This document shows positions 60,754 through 64,000 of a stretch of 64,000 bases of DNA, piece by piece; position 1 is the first letter of the stretch; every line of letters starts with the position of its first letter. Made by a program: the position numbers and the translations under genes. Under the pieces are notes generated by a model that was not told the DNA's origin, did no database searches, and saw only the letters and a program-made list of their open reading frames with translations. The DNA is from an uncultured Spirochaetales bacterium (GTDB taxonomy: Bacteria > Spirochaetota > Spirochaetia > Sphaerochaetales > Sphaerochaetaceae), in NCBI GenBank assembly GCA_934276485.1, contig CAKQTE010000120.1:7220-71219 (forward strand). The letters are read 5' to 3'.

Positions 60754-61425
60754 ATGCAATTCAGGCATGAGGTTAAACATGAGATTTCAAAGCTCGACAT
60801 GCTTGTTCTTAGAACTCGTCTAAGAGCAATAATGAGTGTCGATAAGCACGCTGAAAATGGATGCTATGAGATAAGAAGCCTGTATTTTGACTCTTTTGAT
60901 GATAAAGCTCTAAGGGAAAAACTAGATGGAGTAAATAAAAGAGAAAAATACCGAATTCGGATGTATAACAATAATATTGATTATATTAACTTAGAGCGAA
61001 AATTTAAATATAACTCTTTAGGTTATAAAGATATTGCGTATCTATCAAAAAATGAGACTGAAGCCATTATAAATGGCGACATAAGTTGGATGAAAGATAG
61101 CAAAGACAATGTGATTCTAGGTTTTTATAATCGCCTACGATATGAAAGTTTAAAACCGAAGGTCATTGTAGACTACATAAGAGAGCCTTTTGTATTTACA
61201 GCTGGAAATGTAAGGGTAACTCTTGATTACAACATCAGAACAAGCATGAGTTCAATCGACTTTCTGAATCCAAACGCATTGACGATTCCTGTCGAGAATT
61301 CCCCATGCATTCTTGAAGTCAAATGGGACAACTACCTACCAGATATCATCAGAGACACTGTGCGCCTTGAAAACAGAGAAAGCACAGCATATTCAAAATA
61401 TGCAGCAAGTCACATGTTCGACTAA
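60754..61425 (+). CDS. VTC-domain protein (polyphosphate polymerase-like)
   Basis: 223 residues, single VTC catalytic tunnel domain (CYTH superfamily). Motifs: QFRHEVKHEI at the start, IRSLYFDSFDD, REKYRIRMYN, INLERKFKYN, KVIVDYIREPF, and ILEVKWDNYLPDII with the acidic metal-binding ends. The many Arg and Lys at strand starts line a tunnel for NTP/polyphosphate, as in yeast Vtc4. No transmembrane helix; it is cytoplasmic and sits next to the DUF4956 membrane protein. Good ribosome site (AAGGAG). Confidence 0.88.
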   Translation: MQFRHEVKHEISKLDMLVLRTRLRAIMSVDKHAENGCYEIRSLYFDSFDDKALREKLDGVNKREKYRIRMYNNNIDYINLERKFKYNSLGYKDIAYLSKNETEAIINGDISWMKDSKDNVILGFYNRLRYESLKPKVIVDYIREPFVFTAGNVRVTLDYNIRTSMSSIDFLNPNALTIPVENSPCILEVKWDNYLPDIIRDTVRLENRESTAYSKYAASHMFD

Positions 61426-61446
61426 AAATATAGGAGTAAATGAAAA

Positions 61447-62118
61447 ATGAGTTTTAATGACATCTTCAAATCAAGCTTTCTTGAAAACGTAAGTGCTATC
61501 AGCATGCTGGATATGGTTCTGACAATAGTCCTTTCTTTCTGTATTGGAGTATTTATCTTTCTTATCTACAAAAAAACATACAGAGGTGTAATGTACTCTG
61601 CAGGCTTTGGCACAACACTTATAGCACTAACAATGATCACATCCATTGTAATCCTTGCAGTCACTTCAAACGTAGTACTATCTCTAGGTATGGTTGGCGC
61701 TCTATCAATTGTTAGATTTAGAACAGCTATCAAGGATCCTCTTGATATAGCATTCTTGTTTTGGTCAATTGGTGCAGGTATCATACTAGCCTCTGGCATG
61801 ATCCCATTAGCAATCATTGGAAGCGTATGTATTGGAATCATTCTATTGGTATTTGTTAATTTCAAGAGTCAAGCACATCCATACATGGTTGTACTAAGTT
61901 GCAAGGACCATGATGCAGAGATAAAGGCAAAAGAATATCTAGATAAGAATGCTACACGCTCAAGCATTAAAAGTAAGTCCGCTGTTAAAGGCTCTATTGA
62001 GATGAATATCGAAGTCAGACTCAAGAAAAACGATACAGATTTCATCAATATACTTTCTGAGATGCCTGGTGTTAATAGCGCTGTTATCGTTTCATACAAT
62101 GGCGATTACATGGGGTAA
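61447..62118 (+). CDS. DUF4956 membrane protein
   Basis: 223 residues with four helices in the first 140 (about 21-41, 48-75, 78-98, 110-140), then a cytoplasmic ferredoxin-like domain of 80 residues. The conserved GMVGALSIVRFRTAIKDPLD stretch is the family hallmark. DUF4956 is repeatedly found beside VTC and CotH genes; it may be the exit or membrane anchor for polyphosphate made by the VTC protein. Role is inference. Confidence 0.85.
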   Translation: MSFNDIFKSSFLENVSAISMLDMVLTIVLSFCIGVFIFLIYKKTYRGVMYSAGFGTTLIALTMITSIVILAVTSNVVLSLGMVGALSIVRFRTAIKDPLDIAFLFWSIGAGIILASGMIPLAIIGSVCIGIILLVFVNFKSQAHPYMVVLSCKDHDAEIKAKEYLDKNATRSSIKSKSAVKGSIEMNIEVRLKKNDTDFINILSEMPGVNSAVIVSYNGDYMG

Positions 62119-62121
62119 CTT

Positions 62122-63894
62122 ATGTCAAGAAGCAAATGGTTTGACATAATTGCCATCATTGTAACTATTCTGATGATTGCCATCACTATCCTATTTATCA
62201 ATGGTGAGAAATTAGGCATTAGCCTTATGGACCACACAATTGGATACGAAAGTCGTCTATTTGATAACTCTTGTGTTCACACGATAGAAATAGTAATGGA
62301 CAATTGGGATGAGCTAATTCAAACTGCTACATCTGAAGAATACTACAATGCATCTGTTGTAATAGATGGAGAAGCATACAAAAACGTAGGCATAAGAGCG
62401 AAAGGAAATACATCGCTATCTACCGTCAAGTCTATGGATAGCGACAGATATAGCTTCAAGATTGAATTTGATCACTATGACAAGACAAAGTCATACTATG
62501 GATTGGACAAGTTGTGCCTAAACAACCTGATTCAAGATGCAACCATGATGAAGGATTATCTGACATATACATTGATGAATGAGTTTGACACGCCATCTCC
62601 CCTTTGCTCTTTTGTTTATATAACAGTAAATGGAGAGGATTGGGGGCTGTATCTAGCAGTTGAAGGAATTGAAGAAAGCTTTCTTCAGCGTAACTATGGC
62701 TCAGATTATGGGAACCTATACAAGCCGGACAGCATGAGCATGGGTGGTGGCAGAGGAAATGGAAAGGGTTTTGACATAGAGTCTTTCATGGAAGATGAAA
62801 AATCTCAAGAATTCATCGATTCTAAAAAAACAAACGCTAAGCCTCCGGAGATGAATGGCAATACAGGTGATGGAGAAGAATCAAAACCAGATTTTGGCGC
62901 TATGCAAAGGCCTAATGATGGTGGTGGATTTGGTGCATATGGTTCAGATGATGTAAAGCTAAAATACACAGGCGATGAATTATCAAGCTACACAAATATT
63001 TGGGATAGTGCAAAGACAGATATAACAGAGACAGATCAAACCAGGCTTATAGAATCATTGAAGAAGCTATCTAGCTATGAAGATATCGAATCTGTTGTTG
63101 ATATCGACGAAGTTATCAGGTATTTCGTTGTTCATAACTATGTCTGCAATGGAGATAGCTACACTGGTTCCATGATTCACAACTACTATCTTTATGAAAA
63201 GGATGGTGTGATGAGTATGATTCCTTGGGATTACAATCTAGCATTTGGAACATTCCAAGGAGGTGATGCAAATAGTACGATCAATACACCTATAGACTCT
63301 CCTATATCAGGGGGGGCTTCTTCAGATAGACCTATGTGGGATTGGATTCTATCAGATGAAAAATACACAGAGCAATATCATCAATACTTTGAGGAGTTTC
63401 TGACATCTGTTGATATAAGCACTATCATCGATAACGCATATGAATTGATAAAATCTTATGTAGAAAAGGATCCTACTGCATTCTATTCATATAAAGAATT
63501 TGTAACTGCAGTTGAAACATTAAAGGAGTTTTGCACTCTTCGAACAGAAGCTGTAACGATGCAACTCGAAAAGGGAGAGACAACAACTGAAGAAAACTTC
63601 GTTGATGCATCAAACATCAATCTATCTGATATGGGATCCATGAACACAGGCGGTGGTTTTGGTTTTAATGATAAAAAAGAAGGCTTCAATGGTCCTGGAA
63701 TGATGCGAATCAATACAAGGCCATCTTCAGAGCAACCAGGAACTGGTGATAGAGAGAATCCACCTACTCCACCTAATGGCTCAGAAAGAGGTAATCCTTT
63801 CGATCAAAACAACAAAGGAATGCCTAATATGGAAATTAATAATTCAGAAAGCAATTCTAATATATGGATTTATCTAGTAGTTTGTAACATCTAA
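62122..63894 (+). CDS. CotH-type extracellular protein kinase
   Basis: 590 residues. Signal anchor (7-28), then a CotH kinase domain: VGIRAKGNTSL (Lys/Arg region), DKLCLNNLIQDATMMKDYLT, PLCSFVYITVNGEDWGLYLA, YGSDYGNLYKP, and the active-site MSMIPWDYNLAFGTF (Asp). CotH kinases phosphorylate exported proteins using ATP or, possibly here, a phosphate donor linked to the VTC partner. A disordered Gly/Pro/Asn-rich segment (about 205-270) and a C-terminal low-complexity tail are present. The protein stops at ...IWIYLVVCNI, in the middle of what looks like a second transmembrane helix, so its C-terminus appears shortened. Confidence 0.85.
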   Translation: MSRSKWFDIIAIIVTILMIAITILFINGEKLGISLMDHTIGYESRLFDNSCVHTIEIVMDNWDELIQTATSEEYYNASVVIDGEAYKNVGIRAKGNTSLSTVKSMDSDRYSFKIEFDHYDKTKSYYGLDKLCLNNLIQDATMMKDYLTYTLMNEFDTPSPLCSFVYITVNGEDWGLYLAVEGIEESFLQRNYGSDYGNLYKPDSMSMGGGRGNGKGFDIESFMEDEKSQEFIDSKKTNAKPPEMNGNTGDGEESKPDFGAMQRPNDGGGFGAYGSDDVKLKYTGDELSSYTNIWDSAKTDITETDQTRLIESLKKLSSYEDIESVVDIDEVIRYFVVHNYVCNGDSYTGSMIHNYYLYEKDGVMSMIPWDYNLAFGTFQGGDANSTINTPIDSPISGGASSDRPMWDWILSDEKYTEQYHQYFEEFLTSVDISTIIDNAYELIKSYVEKDPTAFYSYKEFVTAVETLKEFCTLRTEAVTMQLEKGETTTEENFVDASNINLSDMGSMNTGGGFGFNDKKEGFNGPGMMRINTRPSSEQPGTGDRENPPTPPNGSERGNPFDQNNKGMPNMEINNSESNSNIWIYLVVCNI

Positions 63895-63956
63895 AACTTT
63901 TAATATATCAATCTTTATGTTATCTTGGTTTTAGCTTAAAATTAGGAGGCATAGGT

Positions 63957-64000
63957 ATGTCAAAATATAGAAAACTTTCAATATTCTTAAATGAAAGAGA
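63957..64000 (+). CDS. Start of a gene cut by the window edge
   Basis: ATG 63957 has a perfect AGGAGG upstream and opens with MSKYRKLSIFLNER before the window ends. Too little to identify; it follows the CotH gene by 62 bp on the same strand and may belong to the cassette. Confidence 0.6.
   Translation, partial: MSKYRKLSIFLNER

Noticed and set aside
1..64000. CRISPR arrays, insertion sequences, prophage or rRNA
   Set aside because: No regularly spaced repeats, transposase motifs, phage structural genes or rRNA sequences were recognised while reading the window.

Overview
The window looks like a chromosomal segment of a low-to-moderate-GC, probably host-associated spirochaete (Treponema/Sphaerochaeta type). 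Three things point this way. The run rpsB-tsf-frr-uppS-cdsA-dxr-rseP, without pyrH between tsf and frr, is the order I recall from Treponema pallidum. A dnaB-rplI-(membrane protein)-rpsR-ssb-rpsF block is present, also much as in Treponema. Many binding proteins and lipoproteins have the spirochaetal style of leader (for example ...FAAGNKES, ...FAQGSSE). I saw no rRNA, CRISPR array, insertion sequence or phage gene.

Layout. 1-5.7 kb: a minus-strand sugar operon (AraC regulator, LplA/B/C-type ABC importer, truncated GH97 glycosidase). 5.8-9.3 kb: a membrane protein, a candidate structured RNA, an outer-membrane barrel and a lipoprotein. 9.5-15.9 kb: the rpsB to rseP housekeeping operon. 15.9-20.0 kb, minus strand: the dnaB/ribosomal/ssb block. 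20.2-22.8 kb: a TatD-like hydrolase, TcdA and a lipoprotein, then a 29-residue basic ribosomal-type protein. 23-29.7 kb: metG opposite hflK-hflC-GNAT-FAH hydrolase, then an exonuclease III homologue and tRNA-Leu(GAG). 29.8-31.9 kb: AraC, DUF3793-like protein and flavodoxin behind a 16-bp palindrome. 32-34.8 kb: tRNA-Met(CAT) and a polar amino-acid ABC importer. 35.1-36.5 kb: an AAA/DUF4143 ATPase. 36.6-41.6 kb: a BMP-type nucleoside-like ABC importer. 41.8-44.7 kb: two 2-hydroxyacyl-CoA dehydratase-type proteins, one fused to its ATPase activator. 44.8-46.2 kb: a lipoprotein with a frame problem at its start, and a small ORF. 46.2-50.2 kb: a ferric-iron-type ABC importer. 50.5-54.0 kb: a FecBCD-type importer translationally coupled to an FmdE protein. 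54.3-57.0 kb: two membrane proteins plus an M20 peptidase. 57.0-58.7 kb: asnA and mscL. 58.7 kb to the end: a two-component system next to a VTC/DUF4956/CotH cassette.

How it fits together. The cell takes up many solutes through ABC systems (sugars, amino acids, nucleoside-like compounds, iron-type ligands) and apparently controls several with AraC proteins or palindromic operators. The parts least explained by known biology are the VTC-DUF4956-CotH cassette with its own two-component system and an OmpR-like direct-repeat promoter, the FmdE-coupled metal importer, the two-subunit membrane system with the M20 peptidase, the activator-fused dehydratase pair, and a terminator-bounded RNA near 6.9 kb. 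The divergent metG/hflK promoters place both start codons at or next to the predicted transcription starts, suggesting leaderless mRNAs.
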